From assembly GCF_019900845.1 (NCBI RefSeq), contig NZ_CP074570.1, positions 434,001 to 498,000 on the forward strand: a stretch of DNA of 64,000 nucleotides, read 5' to 3'. The notes below the pieces were generated by a model that saw only the letters and a program-made list of their open reading frames with translations, did not search any database and was not told the DNA's origin. Made by a program: the position numbers and the translations under genes. This document shows, piece by piece, positions 26,277 to 36,800 of this stretch. The stretch is from Paraneptunicella aestuarii (GTDB lineage Bacteria > Pseudomonadota > Gammaproteobacteria > Enterobacterales > Alteromonadaceae). Within the stretch, counting starts at the first letter, position 1. Each line of letters opens with the position of its first letter.

Positions 26277-27041
26277 TTATAGGTTCAGGTTACGGTGATA
26301 AACCGGTTCGTCAGTAATATTGCCATAAGGGGCATAGCCCAGTTCGTAGGCCATAAGAATGGCATCTGAAATGACCCACAATACGTCCAGTTTAAACTGC
26401 AAAATATTGAGTGCGCGTTGTTGCTGTTCGTGAGTGACAAAATGATCCAGCGTTACTTGCAAACCATGTTCGACATCGCGACGAGCTTCACTTAAGCGCT
26501 TCTGAAAATACGCTAACCCGGAAGAGGCTATCCAGGGATAATGCTCAGGCCAGGAATTCAGCCGACTTTGATGAATATTGGGCGCAAACAGTTCCGTGAG
26601 TGATGAACAGACCGCTTCTTGCCAGGATGCTGTTCTGGCAAAGTTCACATAGGCATCAACGGCAAAGCGAACGGCGGGAAGCACGTAGGTTTCGGCTAAT
26701 AAGTCTTCTCGACTCAGCCCTACGGCTTCACCTAATTGCAGCCATTTTTCCACTCCGCCTGCGGACGGTGAACCGTCGGAATTAAGCATGCCGTCCTGAT
26801 CGATAATGCGTTGCATCCACTCTTGTCTTACCGCTCTGTCTCGGCAATTAGCCATAATGGCTGCGTCTTTCATGGGAATGCAAGCGTGATAATAAAAGCG
26901 GTTTGCTACCCAGCCCTGAATTTGTTTTTTACTACATTCGCCATTGTGCATCTTTTTATGCAGCGGGTGATGAATATGGTAGAACTGGCCTTTGGCAATG
27001 AGCTGGGCGCGAAATTCGTCTTTGGAAAGTCCAGATGTCAT
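26277..27041 (-). CDS. pqqC: PqqC, pyrroloquinoline-quinone synthase
   Basis: About 254 residues of the TenA/PqqC helical oxidase fold. Family blocks include [46 protein letters not shown] and [19 protein letters not shown]. It carries out the last ring closure and eight-electron oxidation giving PQQ. The ATG at 27041 has AGAGG nine bases upstream and is chosen over a TTG three codons earlier. It sits 35 bases after pqqB. Confidence 0.95.
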   Translation of the reverse strand: MTSGLSKDEFRAQLIAKGQFYHIHHPLHKKMHNGECSKKQIQGWVANRFYYHACIPMKDAAIMANCRDRAVRQEWMQRIIDQDGMLNSDGSPSAGGVEKWLQLGEAVGLSREDLLAETYVLPAVRFAVDAYVNFARTASWQEAVCSSLTELFAPNIHQSRLNSWPEHYPWIASSGLAYFQKRLSEARRDVEHGLQVTLDHFVTHEQQQRALNILQFKLDVLWVISDAILMAYELGYAPYGNITDEPVYHRNLNL

Positions 27042-27076
27042 AGGCAACAACCTCTATTCTATGCACTTCAATAAAG

Positions 27077-28048
27077 TTAGATATTAAACACCATGCCGTC
27101 TTTAGCGACGACAATATCCCGTTCTTTGAGGAATAAATGTTCTTTGGAAGTTTCATCAAGAATGGGGTTGGTGTTGTTGATATGTATCAGTATTTTGTGT
27201 TTCAGGTTAAATTTTTCCAATAGGCTGACTACGCCCGTGTCGCCACCTACGGAAATATGACCCATGTCTTTGCCGGTTTTCTCACTAAACCCGTGATTGA
27301 TCATTTCATCGTCTGTCCACAGCGTGGCATCTAAAATGGCGCAATCCACTTCGGCAAGAGAGGCTTCGACATCGTCGTTGGTTTCCACAATGCCTGGCGC
27401 ATAAAACACGGAGTGGCCAGTATTGTCATCGACGATCTTCAAGCCGATGTTATTGCCGGGGACGGGTTTGTCTCTGTAGGGCGAATAGGGCGGTGCATTG
27501 GAGTACAAGGGAACCGGATAAAAGGTGAGTTCTGGCACTTTCTCAACTTTGAATGGCGCAGGAAGGTGATTGTTTCCGGCTGCATCAATGTTGATGGTTT
27601 TTCTTTGATAACCGCCGTGCCAATGCTTCATCACAGGAAAAATGGGTAAGCTTTGGCTGAGATCTTCAAAGACGATGTCGGTGCAATACACATCAAGTGG
27701 TAAGCCTTCACGCATGATCATCAAGCCTAATGTATGGTCAATTTGGCTGTCGGTGAGGATCACACCTTTAATGTTCGTGCCTCGACTAATCGTGCTTCCA
27801 TCTCTGCTGTTATCACGGCTTTTTCCGCAATTAGGCCACAGTTGCGGCGATTGATTAATTTGTTGACGAAGGTCGGGAGAGGCGTTGATTAAAACCCAGT
27901 CTTTTCCGTTTGGGCTAACCGCGAGAGATGATTGGGTGCGTTCAGTGACGTGAGGAGAACCTTCTCGAACGGCTTTGCAATTATGACAATGACAATTCCA
28001 TTGTGGCACACCGCCACCAGCTCCGGAGCCTAATACTAATACTTCCAC
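27077..28048 (-). CDS. pqqB: PqqB, metallo-beta-lactamase-fold hydroxylase
   Basis: A 323-residue PqqB with the family opening VLVLGSGAGGGVPQWNCHCHNC, the SQIDHTLGL segment that replaces the usual HxHxDH zinc motif, and ILIHINNTNPIL near the end. PqqB acts on the tyrosine-derived part of the PQQ precursor as an iron-dependent hydroxylase. It starts at GTG (28048) with AGGAT just upstream. A terminator hairpin separates it from pqqA. Confidence 0.95.
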   Translation of the reverse strand: MEVLVLGSGAGGGVPQWNCHCHNCKAVREGSPHVTERTQSSLAVSPNGKDWVLINASPDLRQQINQSPQLWPNCGKSRDNSRDGSTISRGTNIKGVILTDSQIDHTLGLMIMREGLPLDVYCTDIVFEDLSQSLPIFPVMKHWHGGYQRKTINIDAAGNNHLPAPFKVEKVPELTFYPVPLYSNAPPYSPYRDKPVPGNNIGLKIVDDNTGHSVFYAPGIVETNDDVEASLAEVDCAILDATLWTDDEMINHGFSEKTGKDMGHISVGGDTGVVSLLEKFNLKHKILIHINNTNPILDETSKEHLFLKERDIVVAKDGMVFNI

Positions 28049-28123
28049 TGCGAGATCCTAATGTCGTGATTGGATGACAATATTGCTTACCCAGAATTCA
28101 GTTTATTCCGAACAGGTTACAGA

Positions 28124-28160
28124 TAAAAAAATCCCCCACGATGACAATTGGCGTGAGGGA
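28124..28160 (-). terminator. Attenuating terminator between pqqA and pqqB
   Basis: On the minus strand, CCCTCACG pairs with CGTGGGGG across an 11-base loop, followed by ATTTTTTT. It lies just after the pqqA stop and before pqqB. Partial termination here would make much more pqqA than pqqBCDE message, as described for other pqq operons. Confidence 0.8.
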
Positions 28161-28182
28161 TGTTTTCTTCTGCGTTTCTATA

Positions 28183-28254
28183 TTAGCGATTGCTGATATA
28201 TAGCGTTACTTCGAAACCTAAACGCATTTCTTCGAAATCAGGTTTAACCCACAT
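28183..28254 (-). CDS. pqqA: PqqA, PQQ precursor peptide
   Basis: A 23-residue peptide beginning MWVKPDFEEMRLGFEVTLYI and ending SNR, with the crosslinked Glu15 and Tyr19 in the conserved E-V-T-x-Y setting. PqqE joins these side chains, and the peptide is then cut to give the PQQ skeleton. GGAG lies six bases before the ATG. It is the first gene of the operon and too short for ordinary gene finders. Confidence 0.97.
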   Translation of the reverse strand: MWVKPDFEEMRLGFEVTLYISNR

Positions 28255-28621
28255 AACGTTCTCCTAAATAAAATAAACAAAAGGCCAGATAAATTAAAAG
28301 GCGACAAATAAAACGATTCAATATTGAGCATCATTATTACCAGAAGTAGCGATGCTTGAGAAATATTCAACCCAAAAAAAGTGTAAATTTTCTCTACAAG
28401 TTTGATGAGGGCTGCGAGATGATTGAGTAGAAGAACTGCTATCAATCACCCTGAAAGTATTCAGTATGGGTAAAATTATCACACGCACATCAATAAGTAA
28501 AAGACGAAGTAAAAAACTTCTCCAACTATATCAGCGTTAATATCTCTCAGATTTCATACCTCTGCTTTCACGCATCTACTTTCATCGCGCTCAATGAAAA
28601 ATCCTTTCTCTTTCAGAATTA

Positions 28622-28637
28622 TGTGAACTGCTTCACG
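28622..28637. promoter_or_regulatory. CRP-like site, upstream copy
   Basis: TGTGA-N6-TCACG matches the CRP/Vfr consensus TGTGA-N6-TCACA in nine of ten arm positions. Its centre is 29 bases from that of the second site. Confidence 0.5.
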
Positions 28638-28650
28638 GGTTTTTTCGATA

Positions 28651-28666
28651 TGTGAAACAGGTCACA
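28651..28666. promoter_or_regulatory. CRP-like site, perfect consensus copy
   Basis: TGTGA-AACAGG-TCACA is an exact CRP half-site pair with the canonical six-base spacer, about 135 bases before the ATG at 28801. It suggests cAMP-dependent control of the secreted repeat protein. An effect on pqqA, about 400 bases away, is possible but less likely. Confidence 0.65.
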
Positions 28667-28800
28667 GTCTTGCGGGTACTTTTCTTTCAATACGTAACTA
28701 TTATTACCCACCAGCTTGTTGAACGTTTTAGTACGGCAAGTGCAGGTCGCGAGGTGTGACTTTATACATGTCTTAATTTAACCAGTGATGGAGATTCACT

Positions 28801-30579
28801 ATGTTTACTCAAAATGATTTTGGAAAATGGCAAGGTGTTGTAAAACGTTTGTGTGTGGGCGCAATGTTTACAGCCGTTTCCAGCGTGGCTTTTGCCACAG
28901 GTTCCGTCGACCAAAGCTTTGGTAACGGCGGTGTGGCAAAAATAACGCTACCGAATGGCGGCTCAGACATTACCGACGCTGTGATGTTGCCAGATGATCG
29001 TATGATTATTGGTGGCTCAGGGTTTAACGGTCAGAATTCCCTGTCTTTTGTCCGATACTTGAATAATGGTGCTTTAGATACCTCCTTTGGCGGTGGTAAT
29101 GGTTATGTAACCTATAGCCCGCCAGATGTACCAGTGACAGTGGTCGAAGGTTTTTCTGTTGATGCTGATCTGAACCTGTATGCTGTGGGGCATGGTGGAA
29201 CGAGTTCAAATGATGCTTATATATATAAATTAGACAGTAAAGGCTTTATTGATACCAGCTTCGCCAATGCGGGAATGTATTTGCATTCCACACATCCCAG
29301 ATTACCAGCAAATACCGATACTGTATTTACTGCTGTTGCGGTGCAGCCTGATGGCAAAGTGGTTGTTGTCGGGAAATCACAAAGCTTCAATGTTGGTTCA
29401 TTCTTGTTACGTTTAAACCCAAATGGAACCCCTGATATCAGTTTCGGCTTAATGGGTGATGGCTTGGTGTTGGTTGGGCAACTACCGATTACACCTTCTA
29501 CTATTAGTTCCACTAACCTTGGTTCTGTAAAAGTGCTTGATAGCGGAGAAATCGTTGTTGGCGGCTTTGTTCAAAATGCGGGGTGGGGCAGTTTTGTTTC
29601 TCGATATACCTCTAATGGCGTATTAGACACCACCTTTAATGGCACAGGTGTGAATATGATTGTCAACGGTGGTTGGGCTGCTGACTGGGCCGGATTTATT
29701 GAAGTTGATCGCCTTGGGCAAACCTATTTGTTATCAAGGGTAACGCTAAGCGGCTATTTTGATCGTTGTGTGGTGACCAAGTTTGGCAAAAACGGTCAAA
29801 TGGATGCCAGCTGGGGAACTAACGGTCAAACATGGCTTATACCTCCGACCGGGGAACACTATAACTGTGGTTCATTAGCGCAATCCTCTGAGGGTGGTTT
29901 GGCGATTGCTATCCAAGGTCATCATCCTCTAGGAGGTACTTATAATGGCCCAGCTATTGTCGCTCGCCTGGATAGCTCGGGTAATCTGGATCACAATTTC
30001 GGAACTCAAGGCGTGGTAACTGTATGGACGCCGTACATTGTAAACAGCACCTACCTTGCAGGCTTGTTTAACCATACGTTTGTTGAGCCCCAGTCTGATG
30101 GCAGTCTGGTTTGGGCTATTGGCGAGTATCAAATGAATGGCGTGGGTTATACGCTAGGACGCTTGAATGATTCCGCTAATCGCTTCGCTGTTGCGCCAGT
30201 TTCAGGGTTTGTGGATAAAGGCATGCAACCCGCTTATTCATGGGTTTCTTCCAATATTATTCAGGTTCAGAATCTGAACAATAACGTGGCGATTAAGGTT
30301 CAGATTGATAATGGCGAATATTCTATCAACGGCGCACCCTATACATCAGCACCGGGATGGATATTCAATAACGATTTGATTAACGTGCGCAATCAAACTG
30401 GCGCGTCCCCGGGGTTTGTGGCAACCACTACATTAACCTTGGGCGGTGATCACGATCGTAAAAATGCGGGATTGATTCGCGGTGTGCAAATGGAGTTGGA
30501 ATTCCTGATTTCCACCGACCCGATTACTATTGACCCAATCGACCCCGAGCCAGGCCCGCTAGAGCCGTTTACACCGTAA
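28801..30579 (+). CDS. Secreted delta-60-repeat protein
   Basis: 592 residues with a signal peptide (hydrophobic stretch then VAFA, about residue 32). It carries about seven delta-60 repeats, recognised by GxxDxSFG-type cores: GSVDQSFGNGG, GALDTSFGGGN, GFIDTSFANAG, GTPDISFGLMG, GVLDTTFNGTG, GQMDASWGTNG, GNLDHNFGTQG. Such repeats probably build a beta-propeller-like fold. The last 130 residues resemble a surface-protein domain (VQIDNGEYSINGAPYTSAPG...) and end in a proline/acid-rich tail. A GGAG ribosome site precedes the ATG and a terminator follows. The cellular role is unknown. Confidence 0.75.
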   Translation: MFTQNDFGKWQGVVKRLCVGAMFTAVSSVAFATGSVDQSFGNGGVAKITLPNGGSDITDAVMLPDDRMIIGGSGFNGQNSLSFVRYLNNGALDTSFGGGNGYVTYSPPDVPVTVVEGFSVDADLNLYAVGHGGTSSNDAYIYKLDSKGFIDTSFANAGMYLHSTHPRLPANTDTVFTAVAVQPDGKVVVVGKSQSFNVGSFLLRLNPNGTPDISFGLMGDGLVLVGQLPITPSTISSTNLGSVKVLDSGEIVVGGFVQNAGWGSFVSRYTSNGVLDTTFNGTGVNMIVNGGWAADWAGFIEVDRLGQTYLLSRVTLSGYFDRCVVTKFGKNGQMDASWGTNGQTWLIPPTGEHYNCGSLAQSSEGGLAIAIQGHHPLGGTYNGPAIVARLDSSGNLDHNFGTQGVVTVWTPYIVNSTYLAGLFNHTFVEPQSDGSLVWAIGEYQMNGVGYTLGRLNDSANRFAVAPVSGFVDKGMQPAYSWVSSNIIQVQNLNNNVAIKVQIDNGEYSINGAPYTSAPGWIFNNDLINVRNQTGASPGFVATTTLTLGGDHDRKNAGLIRGVQMELEFLISTDPITIDPIDPEPGPLEPFTP

Positions 30580-30609
30580 AGATTGATATTTTTTAATTAC
30601 TTGAACAAA

Positions 30610-30640
30610 AGCTGCTCCTTCAACCGAGCGGCTTTTTTTA
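30610..30640 (+). terminator. Rho-independent terminator of the delta-60-repeat gene
   Basis: AGCTGCTC pairs with GAGCGGCT (one G-U pair) over an eight-base loop and is followed by a T-run, 30 bases after the stop. Confidence 0.85.
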
Positions 30641-30880
30641 TTTATAACGGCAGTGCAGGTAGCTCTGTTCGACACAATCGTGTGAAGGAGTTAGCAACTG
30701 AGGTGACAGAAAATCCTAAAAATAGAATATTTAAAATGGATATTTTTGTGGTCTTTTTTTGTTCTTCGGGTGAAATTTATTCCGTATTTTTGTACTAATT
30801 TTTCCCGTAAAAGACGTATTTGTGTTTCTTTTTGCTCGATATCTTAGGGGGTTCCAAATATATATAGGTAGGAACATACA
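30641..30880. other. Intergenic region before the giant surface protein
   Basis: 240 AT-rich bases with no gene that I can support. A 71-codon frame across 30583-30798 runs through the terminator and is rejected. The promoter of the next gene should lie here. AGGAA sits a few bases before its GTG start. Confidence 0.4.
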
Positions 30881-33800
30881 GTGTATTTAATAGTCCCCAA
30901 CTTATTAGCAGTTATTTGTTATTTTTTTTCTATTGGAGCATTCGCATCTTCCGCGAACCCAAATGTAGCTCATATTGAGACATCTCAGGCGAAACAGATT
31001 GAGCAATCAAAACAACTCCGAAGCGCTGCCTTTAAGCGTTATGGACAGAGGCACGGGCGAAAAAACAAACCGTACCCTAAAGAGAAAGCAGCGGTAGACT
31101 CTTTACATACCGCTCTGGTTAATGTGTTGAATGGAAAACCTTATCAATTTAATGGCAGTTCGCTATCAGGTTTTGGTGGTGCAAATGCAATCTCGGCAGG
31201 TAATGACCAGAAGCTGTCATCTGGTTCAAACACCGCATCGCGGAGCTTTTGGCCTTTCATTCCTTCTGCTGCGGCAATCGATACTCCAACCAATCTCACA
31301 GTGGCTGAGGATGAGTTGTACATCACCACTATTACAGCAACAACTGACGCTCCCATAAGATCATTTGACATTACTGGTGGAGCCGATCAGTTTATGTTCC
31401 GGCTAAATTCTCTCACTGGTGAATTGAGTTTTGCCAGCACAAAAGATTTTGAATCACCGGATGACGGCAATGGTATTGCTGATGGTACTTACGAAGTGGA
31501 TATTGAAGTGTCGGACACTGATAACAGCACCGCTTCTCTTACTTTCAGCGTCGCCTTGACGGATGTCGATCCGGACCCCGTGCTTTCTGACACTCGTTCT
31601 GTATTTAATAACAAGGGTGAACTCTTCCTTGGCGGTCGTTATATGAAGCTCAGTATCAGTCAGTGGGGCGATTTTGGTCATGAGTGGGATCCTCCGGAAA
31701 GCTTTTTAGCACCGGACGATCTTCCAATTGTTAGACTGGCTTATGACCCGGATGGATTTGGTGAAGGAACTCGTCCCCGCACCGATTTTCTGTATGGTGA
31801 CGAACGCTTTGTTGTAGGGTTTGATGATGGTCAACGTACGAGTACGTCAAACTCTGCTATGTACGGTCAGAAAAGCATGTTCACTACCGTGGAAAACCAA
31901 TCTTCCGGTTCGCTGTTAAAGGCCAAGGTGAAGTCAGTATGGTCAGATAACATGCTGGTTCAGCAAGAAATCAGTTTTGATGAAAATAAGGCGTTTATCA
32001 GGAATGAAGTTACGCTGACGAATATTTCCGGTGTTAACTGGAACAGTGCTCGTTATATGCGCTCTATAAACCCAGGCAATACCTTCGAGTTGGGAGGGTT
32101 GCTCTCAACAGAAAATGAAGTGTTGTTTTCTCATCAAAGTGGCGATGATAAAGAGGTGGTTGTTGCCCGAACATTCAGTCAAATAGATCCTGCATTACAG
32201 GCTGCCAGCTCCCGTCAACCACTGTTTTTTTATTCGAAAGATGCCCGGGTAAGGGTATCCAGCTTTGGCGTGCGTAATACAGACCCTTATGCATCAGCAG
32301 CCTACGACAATACTCTTCCAAAAGGGCAGAAAGTCATCAGTGATTCTTCAATAACCATTACGTTTGAATCCGGTGCTCTGAATGACGGTCAATCCGCCAA
32401 ATTTGTGTATTACACCAGCCTGGATGAAAGGTCGTTGCCTTTGGTAATGCAGGATATTCAGGCAACCGAACATGCTGATGATGCTTCTCCCATTATTGAT
32501 AGTCTTTCTATCTTCATGGATAAAGCTGACGTAAACGGCACGACAACCCAGGTATCAAGTGCCGTGTCTAATGGATCAGGCTATTATGCAAGCAATGCCT
32601 ATGTCGCGGGTAATGGTCTTGGTTTTAGCTTTACGCCCATTATCTTTAATCCACAAGGAGAGGTGTTGACATTTAGTATTGAAAATAAGCCTTCATGGGC
32701 AAACTTTAATCCAAATACGGGAGAGTTAAGTGGTACACCAATAAAAGAAGGAAATCACCCAAACATTAAAATTAGAGTCACTGGCGCTCCTTCGAATAAT
32801 GAAGATTATTTGACACCCTTTAGCATCATCGTAATTGGCAATAATGATAGTCCGACTCTGGCTCCTGAAATATTTTATGGCGATGAATTTCCTACTCTTC
32901 ATACTGATGAATATTACGGTTTTTCATTTACTCCCGAGCTTTCTGATGGCAACCAGTTTGATATCCATTCCTTTCAGGTAACCAACCTGCCTTCCTGGGC
33001 TGAGTTTGATACAACGACGGGAATGATTTCTGGTTATCCAGAAGAGGATGATGTGGGTACATACAGTAATATTATTATTAGTGTCCAGGATGGATTGCGC
33101 CAGAGTACAGGAACCCTGGGGCCTTTTGATATTGTAGTTGAGGATGTGTTTGCACAAGGCACATTTGCCGATCGAGTTCTGGTTACCAGCGAAGATACTG
33201 CATTGCATGTGGCTAATCCCCATAATGGGCAGGATTTTGTATTGGAATACTATAATGGCGCACCACCAAAATATGGGACGCTTTTGGGGTTGCCTGATAG
33301 AGTTACCTATGCACCTGGGGTGAATTACCACGGGAATGACCAATTTACGTACATTACCTGGGTTGGCGAAGATATTTATTTTGAAACGAATGTCAGCTTT
33401 TCCGTTATTTCACTCAACGATCCCCCAGAAGCAAGATCTTTGAATCTGAGCACTTCGGAAGAACGCTCAGTATCCTTTACTATCAAAGGATATGATCCGG
33501 ATTATGATCATCTTACTTACATAATAGTTACTGCCCCTCAAAATGGTGTACTTAGTGGCACACCACCTACACTTATTTATACCCCTAATGAAAACTTCGT
33601 AGGTGATGACAGTTTTACATTCAAAGTGAATGACGGCAACCTGGATTCGGCAACCGCAACAGTGAGTATTGTCACTACTGGTGTCAATGATGCTCCGGTG
33701 GCAAATTCCCAAACCATTGAGTTGGAAGAAGATACTCAGGCGACCATCATACTGGATGCTACTGATGCTGAAGGCGACAGTCTTTCTTACAAAGTGATTT

Positions 33801-36800
33801 CGTCACCTGCTCATGGCGTACTTACTGGTAATGCGCCGGATCTGGTGTATACGCCAAATGGCAACTTTTTTGGTAATGATAGCTTCACTTTTGTAGTCAA
33901 TGACGGCTCTGTTGATTCAGAAATTGCGACCATAAACCTTGTTGTGATTGGAGTAAATGATGCGCCAGTATCACAACCCCAGAGCATTCAAACGCCAGAA
34001 GACACTCCTGCCACCATCAATCTTGAAGCATTTGATCCGGATGGCGATGCACTGACTTATCAGTTTTTAACATTGCCGGAAAAAGGTGAGTTAATCGGTT
34101 TACCGCCCAATCTGACTTATCAGCCACGTCCCGACATTAATGGTAATGATTCATTTACCTACACAGTGAGTGACAATGTCTTTACCACTGATATCGTCAC
34201 AATAAACATAGTGATTACCGCCGTGAATGATGCGCCTACGGTGGTTAATGATGAGGTTACCGTTGAGCAGGACAGTATTAATAATCTGGTCAATGTGCTC
34301 CTTAATGATTCAGATATTGATGGTGATAATCTGACTTTGCAAAGTGCCACGGCACAAAAGGGCAATGCTATTGTCACCTCAGATGGCAGATTACTCTATA
34401 CCCCAACCCCGGAATATTCTGGCACTGATACCATTGCGTATATGATCAGCGATAATCATGGTGGCACGGGGAGTGGAACTGTATTTGTTACGATCAATGA
34501 AAAAGAGGTGAATTTGCCTCCGATAGCCGTTGAAGATAATCTTGAGTTCACAACCTTTGAATCGGTCATTATTGATGTTTTGAGTAATGATACTGACCCG
34601 GAAAATGACGAACTGAAACTGCTTAACGCGGCCTCTGATTCCGGCTCAATTGAGATTATTCAACAACAGATTCAGTTCACCCCGAATGCTGATGTGGGTG
34701 GTGATGTCAGTATTCAATATTCGATAGCGGATACCGCTGGCAATACGGCATCAGGTTTAGTGAATCTAAGGTTTTTCAATGCAGATGCACCAGTCATCAC
34801 ATCCCCACCTGATTTATGCGACGAGGCAGCCATTCATGCTGATTCGCTTTACACCCGGATTGATGTTGGCCTGGCTTCGGCAGTTGATCGATTTGGCAAC
34901 GCTGTGCCAGTTTCAAAAGTGGATGGTGTGCGACGTTTTCCTCCGGGTAAAAACAGAGTGAAGTGGAAAGCCACCGATAATGAAGGTAATGCCAGCACAC
35001 TGATGCAGAATGTTTGTGTAATGCCTCTTGTTTCATTCGCCAAAGACCAAACGGTTACTGAAGGGCAAAGGGCTATTGTCACTGTGCATTTAAACGGAAA
35101 AGCGCCTAAATATCCGGTTTCAATTCCCTATAGTGTGTCGGGTACAGCGAATGCGGCTGATCATGATTTAACGGATGGAATATTGGTGCTTGAGCAGGGA
35201 ACCAGTGGGAAAATTCACATTAACATTAAGCAGGATGAAGTCGACGAAAATGAAGAATTCATTTTGCTAACACTGTCTGACACAGTAAATGTGGGCGAGC
35301 ACAAAACTCACAAACTCACCATAGTGGAAGGAAATGTTGCACCACAGACAAAACTGAAAGTGAGTCAGGTGGGGGAAGAAAGGTTCCAGATTAGCAAGGA
35401 GGATGATTATGTTGATATCCGAGCTCTTGTAAAGGACGCCAACGAAAATGATAAACACTTCTATCAATGGCAAGTTGAGTCAGAGGACTTTGTTAATAAC
35501 AGCCTGAATGATGATATATATCGTTTTGACCCTGAATCTCTCGCCCCCGGTTTATACACAATATCTCTTACGGTGTCTGATGACGGAGAGCCGGTAAAAA
35601 CCAATCAATCTTCCGTATTTATCGAAGTCGTTGAGCAGCTGCAACCTCTCGAAAACGTCGATAGTGATGGCGACCTTATCAGTGATATTGAGGAAGGTTA
35701 TGGTGATAAAGATGCTGATGGCATTCCCGATTACCTCGACCGTATTCAGGAATGTAATGTTCTGCCAGAACAAGTCTCTACCCATGATGGATATTTGATA
35801 GAAAGCCAACCCGGTACTTGTTTAAGACGCGGGGAATATACCTATCAGGGAGAAACCGGTGGTGCTCAGCTCAACTATGAGGATATTGCAAACATTAACA
35901 CCGGACTGGTTGCTGATGATGTTGCGGTTGACGTTGGGGGGATCTTTGACTACATCGCTTATGGGTTACCCGTTTCGGGAACGGATTTTGCCGTTGTTAC
36001 TCCACAACGAAATCCTATCCCGGAAGATTCGATTTTACGTAAGTTCTCAGTGGATAAAGGTTGGTACACCTTTGTTGAAGATGATCATAACAGTCTGTGG
36101 TCTTCTGCCGGAGAGCCAGGCTATTGTCCACCACCAGATACCGAACAGAGAAATGGCTCGGTCTGGACACCAGGAATGACTCCCGGCCACTGGTGTGTCA
36201 TGTCAGTGATCCAGGACGGTGGACCTAATGACAGTGATGGTGTTGTGAACGGAACGATTGTCGATATTGGGTTCGTGGGTGTGCAGGCGGGTAATTTTAT
36301 CATGCCAATTGCTGTTGATGATGTTGCTGAGGTTGTAGAAAACCATTCCGTCACTATTGACGTTCTGGCGAATGACAGCGCCCCTGATGATGGGGTGCTA
36401 ACCATCACTTCTGCCTTATCAGACATTGGAACTGTCACTATTGATGAGCAGTCTTTGTTATATACACCTCCTCAAGATTACGTTGGTGAAGACGAGATTG
36501 TTTACGGCATAAACTTAATCGGTGGTGGCAGCGCACAGGCAAAGGTGTTGATAACTATCATCGCAAACGCCGCTCCACAGTTAGAGGATGATTACAGTGA
36601 CGTGGTGCAGGGAGAATCAATCACCGTCAATCTGCTGAATAATGACAGTGATCCTGAGCAGGACAGCTTTATCCTGAAAAATGTAGATCATCCTGATGTC
36701 TCTTTTTCAGAGAATGGGCAGGCTACTTTTACTGCAAGCTCAAACTTTATTGGTGAAATAACGATTGAATATGGCGTTGAAGACAGCCATGGCAATAGCA

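Larger units (their letters stand above)
28255..28800. promoter_or_regulatory. Divergent regulatory region between pqqA and the delta-60-repeat gene
   Basis: 546 bases with no convincing gene. A hydrophobic minus-strand frame at 28218-28445 overlaps pqqA and looks accidental. The region is AT-rich near pqqA, as for a promoter. Nearer the plus-strand gene it holds two CRP-like sites, listed separately. Confidence 0.5.

Noticed and set aside
28218..28445. 75-codon hydrophobic minus-strand frame
   Set aside because: It overlaps the well-supported pqqA in another frame and lies in its promoter region.
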